DNA of 64,000 nt from Granulicella mallensis MP5ACTX8 (GTDB lineage: Bacteria > Acidobacteriota > Terriglobia > Terriglobales > Acidobacteriaceae): assembly GCF_000178955.2 (NCBI RefSeq), contig NC_016631.1:992001-1056000 (forward strand), in the 5' to 3' direction. Below are positions 34,997 through 43,945 of the stretch, piece by piece (within the stretch, counting starts at the first letter, position 1; the number at the start of each line of letters is the position of its first letter). Made by a program: the position numbers and the translations under genes. The notes beneath the pieces were generated by a model that made no database searches, was not told the origin of the DNA, and was given only the letters and a program-made list of their open reading frames with translations.

Positions 34997-35024
34997 AAAG
35001 AGCATGATATATATCATGCTCTTT
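34997..35024. promoter_or_regulatory. 28-bp perfect palindrome: TetR operator over a promoter
   Basis: AAAGAGCATGATAT is followed at once by its exact reverse complement. A TTGACA -35-like hexamer (34992-34997) touches its left edge, so the palindrome would cover the rightward promoter of the SDR gene. A weaker related site with ATGATAC/ATCATG halves lies at about 34968-34985. Placement between divergent TetR and SDR genes makes it a strong operator candidate. Confidence 0.75.
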
Positions 35025-35067
35025 TTAGGAGCAATTCGGTTGCTCTGAGAAAGAAGAGGAGCACACG

Positions 35068-35868
35068 ATGTCCAGCAAATTGGGAACAGCAGTGGTGACG
35101 GGAGCGTCATCCGGTATTGGAGCGGTTTACGCAGATCGTCTCGGCGCAAGAGGGTATGACCTTCTGTTGGTGGCCCGCAGGGTCGAGCGTTTGGAGAAGC
35201 TTGCGGCCGATCTGCGCAGCAAGTATGGGGTTCATGTAGAGGTCGTTGGTGCGGATCTGGGGAAGGCAAGTGACCTGGAACAGTTCGCCGACCGTCTGCG
35301 TGGCGACGAGCACGTGACGCTTCTGGTTAATAATGCGGGGCTGGCCTATATGACTCCTTCTGCAGAGCTCAGCGCAGCCAAGGCACAGGAGCAGATCAAC
35401 GTAAACGTTACGGCGCTCGTGCAGTTAAGTCTTGCCGTGTTGCCCCGCTTCGTCGCGAAGAACGCGGGAACTTTGATCAACATCAGCTCGGTGCTTTCCA
35501 TCTTTGCGATGCCCCTGTCGACCACGTACAGCGGCACGAAGGCCTTCGTCACACTCTTTACCCAGGGTCTGCAGCAAGAGGTCAAGGACACAAAGATCCG
35601 TATTCAGGCTGTCCTGCCGGCGTCTACCGCAACCGAGATCTGGGATGTCGCCGGTATCGGCGGTCATGGCGTGCTCGATCCGGCGACTGTGATGAGCACG
35701 GAGGCGTGTGTCGATGCAGCGCTGGCCGGACTGGACGCGGGGGAATTGATTACATTCCCCAGTCTTGAGGACGGAGCACTTTGGAGCCATCTGGAGCAGG
35801 CGCGATTGGCAATTCCTGCGGCGGTGAACACCAGAATTCCGGCTAGTCGCTACACATCGCGCGTCTGA
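35068..35868 (+). CDS. Short-chain dehydrogenase/reductase (DltE-like branch)
   Basis: 266 residues; GAGGAG precedes the ATG. TGASSGIG cofactor loop at about 11-18, an Arg pair after beta-2 (VARRVERL) favouring NADPH, NNAGLA near 91, the catalytic Ser in 'INISSVLSIF', and the YSGTK pair at about 153-157. The C-terminal region 'FPSLEDGALWSHLEQARLAI' is typical of this branch. The substrate is unknown. It is divergent from the TetR gene and likely repressed by it through the 28-bp palindrome. A strong terminator follows. Confidence 0.87.
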   Translation: MSSKLGTAVVTGASSGIGAVYADRLGARGYDLLLVARRVERLEKLAADLRSKYGVHVEVVGADLGKASDLEQFADRLRGDEHVTLLVNNAGLAYMTPSAELSAAKAQEQINVNVTALVQLSLAVLPRFVAKNAGTLINISSVLSIFAMPLSTTYSGTKAFVTLFTQGLQQEVKDTKIRIQAVLPASTATEIWDVAGIGGHGVLDPATVMSTEACVDAALAGLDAGELITFPSLEDGALWSHLEQARLAIPAAVNTRIPASRYTSRV

Positions 35869-35892
35869 TCGGTACATTCTCGCAGCATCACT

Positions 35893-35926
35893 GCACGCGA
35901 GCCCTGTAGGGCTCGCGTGCGTTTTT
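35893..35926 (+). terminator. Intrinsic terminator after SDR gene
   Basis: A 12-bp perfect GC-rich stem (GCACGCGAGCCC at 35893-35904 with 35909-35920), loop TGTA, then GTTTTT. A textbook rightward terminator, 24 bp after the SDR stop. Confidence 0.92.
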
Positions 35927-36109
35927 GGAGGCGATTTCATCGAAGTCTGGAAGAAACAGCCTGACGGCACATGGAAGGCCGCCGACGACACCCATCATTC
36001 CGATCTGCCCGCTCAATCCTGATACCACGTTGTTGACAACGCCTCCATGCTCCGGCTACGGTTTCCTTGGAAAATTCATTTCTAATTTGGAAATTCTGGT
36101 GGAGTGGCG

Positions 36110-37444
36110 ATGAGGAAGCTGAAGGTTCGCAAATCAATGGCTTGCATTGGCGGCACGATGCTGTTTGCCTGCGCAGCGTGGGCACAGACTGCCCCACCCA
36201 CACCCAAGCCCGCACCGGATGTAGTTGCCGGTATTCCCGTGAACTATGACGAGGCCAAGGTTGGCACCTATACCTTGCCCGATCCGCTGGTCTTGAACAA
36301 CGGCAAGCCCGTGCAGGATGCGAAGACCTGGCTCAAGCAGCGGCGGCCGGAGATCGTCTCGCTGTTTGAGACCGAGCAGTACGGCAAAGCGCCGGGCCGT
36401 CCTGCGGGCGAATCGTTCGAGGTCTTCGAGAAGGGAACGCCTGCCTTGAATGGCAAGGCCATCCGCCGCCAGGTGATGATCTATCTCACTAGCGACAAGA
36501 CCGGTCCGGCGATTCAGCTCCTCATGTATCTGCCCGCTGGAGTGACCAAGCCTGTCCCCATGCTTCTCAGCATCAACTTCGGTGCGGTGCAGAATGCTGT
36601 CGACGATCCCGGCATCAAGCCGGAGACCGTGTGGGACATGAAGACCAACAAGCGTATCCAGGCCGTAGGAAAGGGCTTTGGCAAGCTGAACGTGGAGCCT
36701 CTGCTGGATGCCGGCTTTGGCGTTGCGACGTTCTACTACGGCGATGTGGAGCCGGATTATCGCGATGGCTTTGCGAACAGCATTCGCGCTCGCTATGCCA
36801 AACCCGGAGGGACGGAAGAGAATCGTGCCGCCGATGACTGGGGCTCTGTTGCGGCCTGGGCCTGGGGCATGAGCCGTGTGGAAGATTACTTCGAGACGGA
36901 TAAGACCGTGGACAGCAAACGCGTCGCCATCCACGGCGTTTCGCGCCTGGGCAAGACGGTGATGTGGGCCGGAGCGCATGATGAGCGCTTCGCTGCTGTC
37001 ATCGCGAGCTGCTCGGGCGAGGGCGGCGCGGCGCTCAGCCATCGCGACTACGGAGAGACGGTCGCGCACCTGACTGCGCCCACACGCTATCCGTATCAAT
37101 TCGCAGCCAACTATGCGAAGTGGGCCGGTTTCCCGGATAAGGCGCCGATGGATGCGAACCTGCTTGTGGCGCTCATCGCGCCGCGGCCTTTATTGCTGCA
37201 GACGGGGAACACCGATAGCTGGTCTGATCCCAAGGGCGAGTTCCTCTCCGAGGTTGCCGCAGGGCCTGTCTATCGCCTGCTCGAGAAGCAGGACCTTGGC
37301 ACTGAGGTATGGCCTGCGGCGAAGGTGCCTATCTTCCGCGACGGGCTCAACTATTACATGCACGATGGCGGCCACGGCATGGTTCCTAGCGACTGGGATA
37401 TCTACGTGCAGTTCCTCAAACAAGCTCTGCACCCGGAGCGGTAG
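36110..37444 (+). CDS. Glucuronoyl esterase, carbohydrate esterase family 15, secreted
   Basis: 444 residues from the ATG at 36110 (GGAG five bases upstream; a GTG two codons earlier is unlikely). A signal peptide ends near AWAQT. CE15 enzymes split ester links between glucuronic acid on xylan and lignin alcohols. The alpha/beta-hydrolase triad is visible: Ser278 in HGVSRLGK, Glu304 in CSGEGG, His422 in DGGHG. The usual GCSRxGK motif has Val in place of Cys, so the disulfide seen in fungal enzymes is absent, as in some bacterial members. The stop is followed immediately by the next gene's ATG, so the pair is cotranscribed. Confidence 0.88.
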   Translation: MRKLKVRKSMACIGGTMLFACAAWAQTAPPTPKPAPDVVAGIPVNYDEAKVGTYTLPDPLVLNNGKPVQDAKTWLKQRRPEIVSLFETEQYGKAPGRPAGESFEVFEKGTPALNGKAIRRQVMIYLTSDKTGPAIQLLMYLPAGVTKPVPMLLSINFGAVQNAVDDPGIKPETVWDMKTNKRIQAVGKGFGKLNVEPLLDAGFGVATFYYGDVEPDYRDGFANSIRARYAKPGGTEENRAADDWGSVAAWAWGMSRVEDYFETDKTVDSKRVAIHGVSRLGKTVMWAGAHDERFAAVIASCSGEGGAALSHRDYGETVAHLTAPTRYPYQFAANYAKWAGFPDKAPMDANLLVALIAPRPLLLQTGNTDSWSDPKGEFLSEVAAGPVYRLLEKQDLGTEVWPAAKVPIFRDGLNYYMHDGGHGMVPSDWDIYVQFLKQALHPER

Positions 37445-40400
37445 ATGAGACAGTCCTCCTTCTTATTGGCTGCGATCGCGCTGGCATCACTCAGCGCAAT
37501 AGCCGTTGCGCAAACCGCAACCGACCCGCTGGCTGCAGGATTCAGGAATCCGCCTGAAGCAGCGCGGCCGCGCACGTGGTGGCACTGGACGAACGGCAAC
37601 GTCACGGAAGCCGGTATCACCAAGGACCTCGAGTGGATGAAGCGGTCCGGCATCGGAGGCTTCCAGTTGGTAGATGTCGCCTCCGGCGGCGGGCAGACGG
37701 TTGAGCCGAAGATCCACTTCGGCACCGAGGAGTGGTACCGCGCGGTGCGGCACTCTGCGGAAGAGGCCAAGCGGCTTGGGCTGGAGATGTCGATCTTCAG
37801 CTGTGCGGGTTGGAGCGAGGCGGGTGGGCCCTGGGTCACGCAGAGCATGGCGATGAAGAAGCTCGTATGGAGCGAGACTCATGCCGACGGACCTGCGAAG
37901 TTTTCGGGACAACTTCCCGAGCCTCCCTCGAACGAGGGACCGGTGCGTGATGCGAGTGCTCGTCCCGATGGACCGCACTTCTATCGTGACTCCGCGGTGA
38001 TTGCCTACCGCACGCCGCAGGATGCGACTCCGATCAAGGCGCTGCATCCCCGCGTGACCGCAAGCAGCGGCGCGATCGACGCTGCACCGTTGCTGGACGA
38101 CAGCCTCAATACCTCCGTGACGATACCCGCACCGAAGGACGGCTCACCGGCGTGGCTGCAGTTCGAGTTCGCACAGCGTTATACCGCGCGTGCTCTCTCC
38201 TTCGGAGCGCACGGACGCATTCCGGTAGGCAAGATTCTTGCCAGCGACGACGGCACCGCCTTCCACTCGATCCTTGATATGCCTGGACCGCAGGGCTATC
38301 ACGGTGCTTCGATCCGCACCTTCACCTTCCCGGCGACGACAGCGCGATTCTTTCGCATCGAACTCGACGGCGCGGGTCTTACTCCGGCTGCGGTGATCCA
38401 TGGTGGACCGGTGGTTGCCGCGAACGCGTACACCGTGACCGAAGCGATCCTGTTCTCCGATGCGCGCATCAACCGCTGGGAGGACAAAGGCGCCTTCGGC
38501 AGTTTGATGGACGTCTACGATGTTGTCCCCACACCAGCCGCGCCTGACTCCGCTGTCATTGCCCGCAAGGATGTCATCGACCTGACCTCCCACATGAAGC
38601 CTGACGGCACGCTCGACTGGGAGGTCCCTGCGGGGCACTGGACGGTGCTGCGCATGGGCTACTCGCTGACCGGCGCAAAGAATCGTCCGTCCGTTCCCGC
38701 TGGCAGCGGCTATGAGGTAGACAAGCTGAGCGCGGACTATGTGCGCCAATACTTCTCCGGTTACGTAGACCCGCTGCAAAAGCACCTGGGCTCACTGCTT
38801 GGATCGACGCCGCACTACATGACGATGGATAGCTGGGAAGCCGGCATGCAGAACTGGACCGACGAGATGATCGCGCAGTTCACGCGGCGGCGCGGCTATG
38901 ATCCTCGGCCTTACCTGCCCGCGCTTGCAGGGCGCGTCGTGGGCAGTGCCGATGTGAGCGACCGCTTTCTCTGGGACTTCCGCCGCACCCTGGCCGACAT
39001 GTACGCCGATGAGTTCTACGGCACCATGACCGATGAGCTGCACAAGCGCGGCATGGAAGACTACTCCGAGGCCTCAGGTGTCGCGCTTGAGCTTCCCGAA
39101 GACACGCTACTGAACAAGAGCAAGGTCGATATTCCGATGGCTGAGTTCTGGGTGCATGCCCTGCATCCGGAGTCGATGTACTACGTAGACGTGCGTGGCG
39201 CTGCCTCTAGCGCACACGTCTATGGCAAGCCCATCGTTGCGGCAGAGTCTTTCACCGGTGGCGGCTACGAGTCGCCGTTCACGTTGAAGAAGATCGCCGA
39301 CTACTGGTTTACACAGGGCATCAACCGCCTGGTCTTTCACACCTCTGCGCAGCAGCCGCTCGATACGCCACCGGGCAACACCATGGTAGGAACTCATCTC
39401 AACCGCAACATCACCTGGGCCGAGCAGGCGAAGCCGTTCATGGACTACGTAGCGCGAGTCTCGTACATGCTGCAGCAGGGAAGTCCCGTTGCCGACCTGG
39501 CCTATCTGCTGCCGGAGGGCGCGCCCTCGACCATGCCGTTCTGGGGGGCAGGGCTCGAACCGGCTCCGCCCGCGGGTTACGACTACGATTACATCAACAC
39601 CGACATCCTGCTGCACCATACCTCGGTCGATGCCGATGGACGGCTGCAACTCGATAGCGGAGTCAAATATCGCTTGCTGGTACTGCCGCCGACAACGCAG
39701 ATGACGCCTGAGGTATTGCGCAAGTTGCATGAGCTGGTTGCGGCTGGAGCTTCGATCTCGGGTCCTCGGCCGACGGCTTCTCCCAGCCTCGCGAACTATC
39801 CCGCCTCCGATGAAGAAGTAAACACGCTGGCCTCCGATCTCTGGGCAGATATGGATGGCGTCACGAAGAACCAGCACAGCCTTGGCAAGGGGATGGTGTA
39901 CTCAGGGCTTGCGCTCAACGAGATTCTTACCCGCCTTCATGTAGAGCCGGACTTCTCCGCCAGCGGCTCGCCGGAGAATCCGCCTGCGTGGATTCATCGC
40001 CATCTCGCGGATGCGGATGTCTACTTTGTCGTGAACCAGTCCGATCGTCCCGAGTCGATGGAAGCGCGTCTGCGCGTTGCGGGTAAGAGTGTGCAGCTAT
40101 GGCGTCCGATGGAGGGTTCGCTCATTAATGCAAGTTACACCTCAGGTGCACCGGTAGAAGAGCGCTCCGGCAACAGGCAGCCTGGGCTTCAGCCGGCGGT
40201 CTATGTTGCACAGGCAGACTTCACGAGCGTCCCACTCAACCTCGCTGCCCGTGAGGCGCTCTTCATCGTCGTGCGTAATACCGCACAGACTCCTCCAGTT
40301 GTCTCTTCGCCGGTAAGCCAGTTGCTCGCCAGCCTGCACGGACCATGGACTGTCACCTTCCCCGCGCACCTCGGCGCGCCGGCCAGCGTGCAGCTCAGCA

Positions 40401-40834
40401 AGCTCAGCTCCTGGACGGAGAGTGAGGACCCCGGTGTGAAGTTCTTCTCCGGCACAGCGACGTACAGCACTACATTCGCGGCTACTGCAGAGATACTTCA
40501 CCGCAGGTCCGCCGCAGGAAAACATATCGTGCTGCACTTTGAGAATGTCCGCGATATAGCCGCGGTGAAACTCAACGGCAAGTCCACCGATCTCACCTGG
40601 GCACCGCCTTATGAGGTCGATGTCACCGACGCCATTCGCCCTGGCGTCAACAAGTTGGAGATTGCCGTCACCAATGAATGGACGAATCGTATTCTCGGAG
40701 ACCGCGCTCTTCCGGCAGGCCAGAAGATTCTGCCCGACGTGCCGCCATCGCGCCCGGGTGCGCCCGTGCCGGGACTGCCGGAATCCGGCCTCATCGGCAA
40801 CGTAACGCTGCTCAGCGTTACCTCGGTGGATTAG
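37445..40834 (+). CDS. Secreted glycosidase, GH106-type alpha-L-rhamnosidase family
   Basis: 1129 residues. The ATG directly follows the esterase TAG. The signal peptide ends near AVAQT. The N-terminal motif 'NPPEAARPRTWWHWTNGNVTEAGITKDLEWMKRSGIGGFQLVDV' is the mark of GH106-like proteins; a carbohydrate-binding-like beta-sandwich insert lies at about 190-330 ('WLQFEFAQRYTARALSFGAHG'), then the barrel ('YMTMDSWEAGMQNWTDEMIAQFTRRRGYDPRPYLPAL'), and a C-terminal GH2-like sandwich (about 970-1120). GH106 members release alpha-L-rhamnose from pectic or decorated glycans. With the CE15 gene this suggests attack on complex, acid-bearing cell-wall polymers. Confidence 0.82.
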   Translation: MRQSSFLLAAIALASLSAIAVAQTATDPLAAGFRNPPEAARPRTWWHWTNGNVTEAGITKDLEWMKRSGIGGFQLVDVASGGGQTVEPKIHFGTEEWYRAVRHSAEEAKRLGLEMSIFSCAGWSEAGGPWVTQSMAMKKLVWSETHADGPAKFSGQLPEPPSNEGPVRDASARPDGPHFYRDSAVIAYRTPQDATPIKALHPRVTASSGAIDAAPLLDDSLNTSVTIPAPKDGSPAWLQFEFAQRYTARALSFGAHGRIPVGKILASDDGTAFHSILDMPGPQGYHGASIRTFTFPATTARFFRIELDGAGLTPAAVIHGGPVVAANAYTVTEAILFSDARINRWEDKGAFGSLMDVYDVVPTPAAPDSAVIARKDVIDLTSHMKPDGTLDWEVPAGHWTVLRMGYSLTGAKNRPSVPAGSGYEVDKLSADYVRQYFSGYVDPLQKHLGSLLGSTPHYMTMDSWEAGMQNWTDEMIAQFTRRRGYDPRPYLPALAGRVVGSADVSDRFLWDFRRTLADMYADEFYGTMTDELHKRGMEDYSEASGVALELPEDTLLNKSKVDIPMAEFWVHALHPESMYYVDVRGAASSAHVYGKPIVAAESFTGGGYESPFTLKKIADYWFTQGINRLVFHTSAQQPLDTPPGNTMVGTHLNRNITWAEQAKPFMDYVARVSYMLQQGSPVADLAYLLPEGAPSTMPFWGAGLEPAPPAGYDYDYINTDILLHHTSVDADGRLQLDSGVKYRLLVLPPTTQMTPEVLRKLHELVAAGASISGPRPTASPSLANYPASDEEVNTLASDLWADMDGVTKNQHSLGKGMVYSGLALNEILTRLHVEPDFSASGSPENPPAWIHRHLADADVYFVVNQSDRPESMEARLRVAGKSVQLWRPMEGSLINASYTSGAPVEERSGNRQPGLQPAVYVAQADFTSVPLNLAAREALFIVVRNTAQTPPVVSSPVSQLLASLHGPWTVTFPAHLGAPASVQLSKLSSWTESEDPGVKFFSGTATYSTTFAATAEILHRRSAAGKHIVLHFENVRDIAAVKLNGKSTDLTWAPPYEVDVTDAIRPGVNKLEIAVTNEWTNRILGDRALPAGQKILPDVPPSRPGAPVPGLPESGLIGNVTLLSVTSVD

Positions 40835-40879
40835 GTAGAGCAGATTCCGCGGAAGTGTAGAGGATCTATTTTCGAATTC

Positions 40880-41005
40880 ACCACAGAACTGTCATCTCGA
40901 CCGGAGGCGGCGTACTTCGCCGCCGCAGTGGAGAGACCTGCAGTTTGCTTATGCTAGCGATATTGCCTCCATAGGCAAACCTGCAGGTCTCTCCGTGGCG
41001 TACCC
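40880..41005. repeat. Palindromic element, family E
   Basis: 'GTCATCTCGACCGGAGGCGGC', then 'GGAGAGACCTGCAG' with its complement 'CTGCAGGTCTCTCC', and a GGCGGCGTACTTCGCCGCC small palindrome. No gene. It joins directly to a truncated family B element through a run of eight C. Confidence 0.7.
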
Positions 41006-41009
41006 CCCC

Positions 41010-41155
41010 CAGATTCGTCATCCTGAGCGAAGCGCCTCGTGCTTTTGCGAGGCGCGCAGTCGAAGGACCCCGAGGGACGTTATCTAACCGATAATGTTGG
41101 GACCTTTTCCACCACGAAAGCCCAGGCGCGAACTTTAGAGGTAGAAAAGGGTGCG
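41010..41155. repeat. Truncated family B element (left half only)
   Basis: It has the left arm of family B (CAGATTCGTCATCCTGAGCG, a GCGCCTCGTGCTTTTGCGAGGCGC palindrome, GTCGAAGGACCCCGAGGG) and the inner 'CTTTTCCACCACGAAAGCCC' segment, but the complementary right arm is missing. Confidence 0.7.
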
Positions 41156-41171
41156 TAAGAAGCGGCACAAA

Positions 41172-41275
41172 TCCCAGCCCCGCAGGGGCGGCTCCATCAC
41201 AGCCCAGGGTGAAACCCTGGGTTACGGGCGATAGAGCTCCGAGCCCTGAAAGGGCGATCTATAGGTGGCAGCACA
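41172..41275. repeat. Short palindrome array, family F
   Basis: Three small hairpins in a row: AGCCCCGCAGGGGCGGC, CCCAGGGTGAAACCCTGGG and GAGCCCTGAAAGGGCG, separated by 'CATCACAG' and 'TTACGGGCGATAGAGCTCC'. This is a familiar extragenic repeat type in soil bacteria. No gene. Together with the two entries before it, it fills the gap between the rhamnosidase and the M56 gene. Confidence 0.65.
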
Positions 41276-41323
41276 AGAGATCGCCCCATATCGACTAAAA
41301 CGTCCTATGCCCATCTCCCATGG

Positions 41324-43240
41324 CTAGTTCTCCGAAGGCCGCTCTACATGATCGATCACCAGCACCTTCAGCGGGGCTTTTCCCGGTTTCAGCTTCAATC
41401 CAAGCTGCTCCTTCACTGCTTCCTCAAATGTCGTTCCCTGCGGATCAGACTCAGGTTCGCCTGAAGATGTCCGTGATCTCTGTCCGAAATCGCCACGGGC
41501 TGGCGTCCACTTCAGTATGAAGTCATACTTCCCGATTAGTCCGGTCGCATCCACCACTGACCGGCCCAACCTGCCAATCTGAAATGACTTGGCCATCATC
41601 TCCATCGTCGTGTCTCGTGACCCCATCAGAATTGTGTGGTCCGGTCTGTTCTCTGCCTCGACTCCACCACATTGCGCTGGAAAGATATCCGTCTCTTTCA
41701 GCTCCGCCCCATGAACCGTTGCGACCTTGGCATCGCAGGCTGGCCCATCCTCATGCCGATGCAGTTGCGGCCCCAGGGCTCCGGGCTTCATCAAGGTCAT
41801 CTCCAGCACTGGAGTCTCCTGCATTTCAAGATGCGCCACCAAACCAAACCGCTCCTTCAACAGCGACTGCATCATCAGGCGCATCTGGTCTTTTGTCGGG
41901 TTTTTCGTAGGGGCTCGCGCATGGATCTCGTAGTTCTCTGTCTGTACCCACTTCGGAAGCTGGCCAAAGAGTGTCTGAAACTGTTCACGCGTTGGCATGA
42001 TCTTATATGCGAAGAAGATGTAGGTCGGCAGCGGAGCATCCGCAGTCAGTAACCCGCCCGTGGGCGCATAGGCGTCATCCGGGCTCAAACGAAAATTCGA
42101 CGGCGCACCAGGCCCTGGATTCAACCGCACCGAAGCCACTTCAAACTCCATCTTCCCTCCCGCAGCCTTCTGCCAGTCTTCGGCTATCGCTTGCTGAGCC
42201 CTCACCTCTCCATAGCGCGCTCCAAAGAGGAAGGGGCCGGCAATAGTAGCCAGCATCAGCAGGACCAATACGGATCTCCGCATCAGGCCCAGCTTCTCCA
42301 GTCGCGGAGTCATAATCGAGCGAACTCGCTTGCATAAATCCGCGCCGGTAACTCCTGAAACACAAGCCAGAGGAGACCCAATACAAAACCGGCAAGCCTT
42401 CAACAGACCCTCTGCATATGTCTCCGCGCAGCGGCCCATCGCCACCACAGCCTCGTCGCATGCACGCTCGCGTTCCTCGATCAGCCGCCGCTCTAGCCAC
42501 CACACCATCGGATGAAACCAGAACACTGCCTCCACCAGCATGTGCAGTGCGGCACTCATGTTATCGCGCCGCCGAACATGCATCAGCTCATGCGCCATAA
42601 TTGCTTCGATATGCTCGTCCCCCAACTGAGCCGATAACTGCTCCGGCCAGATCAGTACCGGTCGAAACACTCTGAAGATTCCCGGCTCCATCAACTCCTG
42701 CGATAACAGCAGCGAAACTCTTCTGCCGCCATTCATCCATTGCAGGATTTCAAACTCGCGCCCTGCAACCGCCTGTATCGCCTGTCGTACTTGTTGCTGC
42801 ACCTGCCGCCAGCGCAGGCCCCACATCACCAGCACCGCCGCAGTGCCGCAAAGCCATATCGCCGCCAGCATGAGCGGCACATCAGCCTTTGCCTGTTCCA
42901 CCAAACTCGTGCGATGCGTGGAAGAGTCCGCCGCCAGAAAAGTAAAATCCGCAAACGGCTGTCCCATCGTATCGACTGCGGAATAGACCGCCGTTGGTAT
43001 CTGCCCGGTGGCGTGGTGCTGTCTTGGCAGCAAGCTGCCCAGCCCAATCAGGAGAGAGAAGGGAACAAGAAACTTGACCGAAGCCGCCAGCCAAAGGGAG
43101 AACCTCACCCGCGCAGCGTTCCTGCGCAGCAGCAGAGTTACTAGCCAAACTACCGCCGCAAACAGCGTCGACTGCCATAGATGGTTCGCGAATGCAGGGC
43201 CAAAGCTCGCCAAGGTATGAGACAAGAATTCCGTTCTCAT
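41324..43240 (-). CDS. M56 (BlaR1-type) membrane peptidase fused to TIGR03435 domain
   Basis: 638 residues. The N-terminal half has membrane helices (about 18-40, 48-70, 120-140, 320-335) and the zinc-peptidase motif HELMH at 217-221, as in BlaR1/MecR1, which cut the repressor BlaI after sensing a signal. The penicillin-binding sensor of BlaR1 is absent. In its place the periplasmic C-terminus (about 355-632, 'FEVASVRLNPGPG', 'RLMMQSLLKERFGLVAHLEMQETPVLEMTLMK', 'VDATGLIGKYDFILKWTP', 'EQLGLKLKPGKAPLKVLVIDHVERP') is a TIGR03435 domain, known chiefly from acidobacteria and of unknown function. It overlaps the BlaI gene by four bases, so the two form a sensor-repressor pair. Confidence 0.88.
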   Translation of the reverse strand: MRTEFLSHTLASFGPAFANHLWQSTLFAAVVWLVTLLLRRNAARVRFSLWLAASVKFLVPFSLLIGLGSLLPRQHHATGQIPTAVYSAVDTMGQPFADFTFLAADSSTHRTSLVEQAKADVPLMLAAIWLCGTAAVLVMWGLRWRQVQQQVRQAIQAVAGREFEILQWMNGGRRVSLLLSQELMEPGIFRVFRPVLIWPEQLSAQLGDEHIEAIMAHELMHVRRRDNMSAALHMLVEAVFWFHPMVWWLERRLIEERERACDEAVVAMGRCAETYAEGLLKACRFCIGSPLACVSGVTGADLCKRVRSIMTPRLEKLGLMRRSVLVLLMLATIAGPFLFGARYGEVRAQQAIAEDWQKAAGGKMEFEVASVRLNPGPGAPSNFRLSPDDAYAPTGGLLTADAPLPTYIFFAYKIMPTREQFQTLFGQLPKWVQTENYEIHARAPTKNPTKDQMRLMMQSLLKERFGLVAHLEMQETPVLEMTLMKPGALGPQLHRHEDGPACDAKVATVHGAELKETDIFPAQCGGVEAENRPDHTILMGSRDTTMEMMAKSFQIGRLGRSVVDATGLIGKYDFILKWTPARGDFGQRSRTSSGEPESDPQGTTFEEAVKEQLGLKLKPGKAPLKVLVIDHVERPSEN

Positions 43241-43620
43241 ACCTTGCCTCCTTTCCCTAAGCTCTTGAGCGTCTTTTCGGCATACTCCACATCATCGAGC
43301 GTCAGTTTGCCGGTGTCGATCAGGTGGGCAACGACGAGCCGGGATTGACCACCGAACAGCGCAAGAAGATCGTCGACCAATCTGCGTTGCGCGGCATCGC
43401 GCGATATCGTCGCCGCAAAGATGTGGAAGTTGCCAAGCTTTCTAATACGCTCCAGGGCTTTCTTTGCTTCCAATCGATAGACGGTCGTCTGAACGGTTGC
43501 ATACGCTGGCCGCTGCTTCGCAGGGAAGGCTTCCTGAATCTCTCGGATGGATGCCTCTCCCCGATTCCACAAGACTTCCATGATCTGGAGCTCCAATTTC
43601 GATAATTTGACTTCCTTCAT
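43237..43620 (-). CDS. BlaI/MecI family repressor
   Basis: 127 residues from MKEVKLSKLE; the ATG at 43620 has GGGAGGCAGGG just before it, whereas upstream codons do not match the family. Winged helix at 1-75 ('LSKLELQIMEVLWNRGEASIREIQEAFPAKQRPAYATVQTTVYRLEAKKALERI') and a C-terminal dimer domain. BlaI repressors bind inverted repeats and are removed by proteolysis by their M56 partner, here the coupled downstream gene. Two inverted repeats lie upstream. Confidence 0.9.
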   Translation of the reverse strand: MKEVKLSKLELQIMEVLWNRGEASIREIQEAFPAKQRPAYATVQTTVYRLEAKKALERIRKLGNFHIFAATISRDAAQRRLVDDLLALFGGQSRLVVAHLIDTGKLTLDDVEYAEKTLKSLGKGGKV

Positions 43621-43653
43621 CCCTGCCTCCCCATGGCTGCGTCTATTAGTAAT

Positions 43654-43686
43654 ACAGGTGTCTGTTTTAAGCAAACATCATGTTTG
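43654..43686. promoter_or_regulatory. Candidate BlaI operators
   Basis: Two inverted repeats lie before the BlaI gene: ACAGGTGTCTGT (43654-43665) and CAAACATCATGTTTG (43672-43686, perfect about a central C). BlaI-type operators carry ACA/TGT half-sites in this shape. They sit 34 to 66 bp upstream of the start codon. The assignment is inferred. Confidence 0.55.
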
Positions 43687-43945
43687 TTTTCGCGCGATAG
43701 CGATGCCGGCTCTGATTGTCTCGTCTCGAGCAGGGCTGAGTGATAGCCGAGTTTTATAGGATTTGGTGAGCAGGTTGAGAAATAGATATTCGAGTGGAGC
43801 GGCAAACCTTCCAGCCTGGGTTGAGCGCGTAATTCCTGAAGACATGCAGGCTCCTCGACCTACTCCGTTTGCTCGAGGAGAGGGCGTTCGGGTTCGGCGA
43901 AGGCGAGTTCGTTGAGTGTGAGGAGTTGGAAGCCGCAACGGCTAA

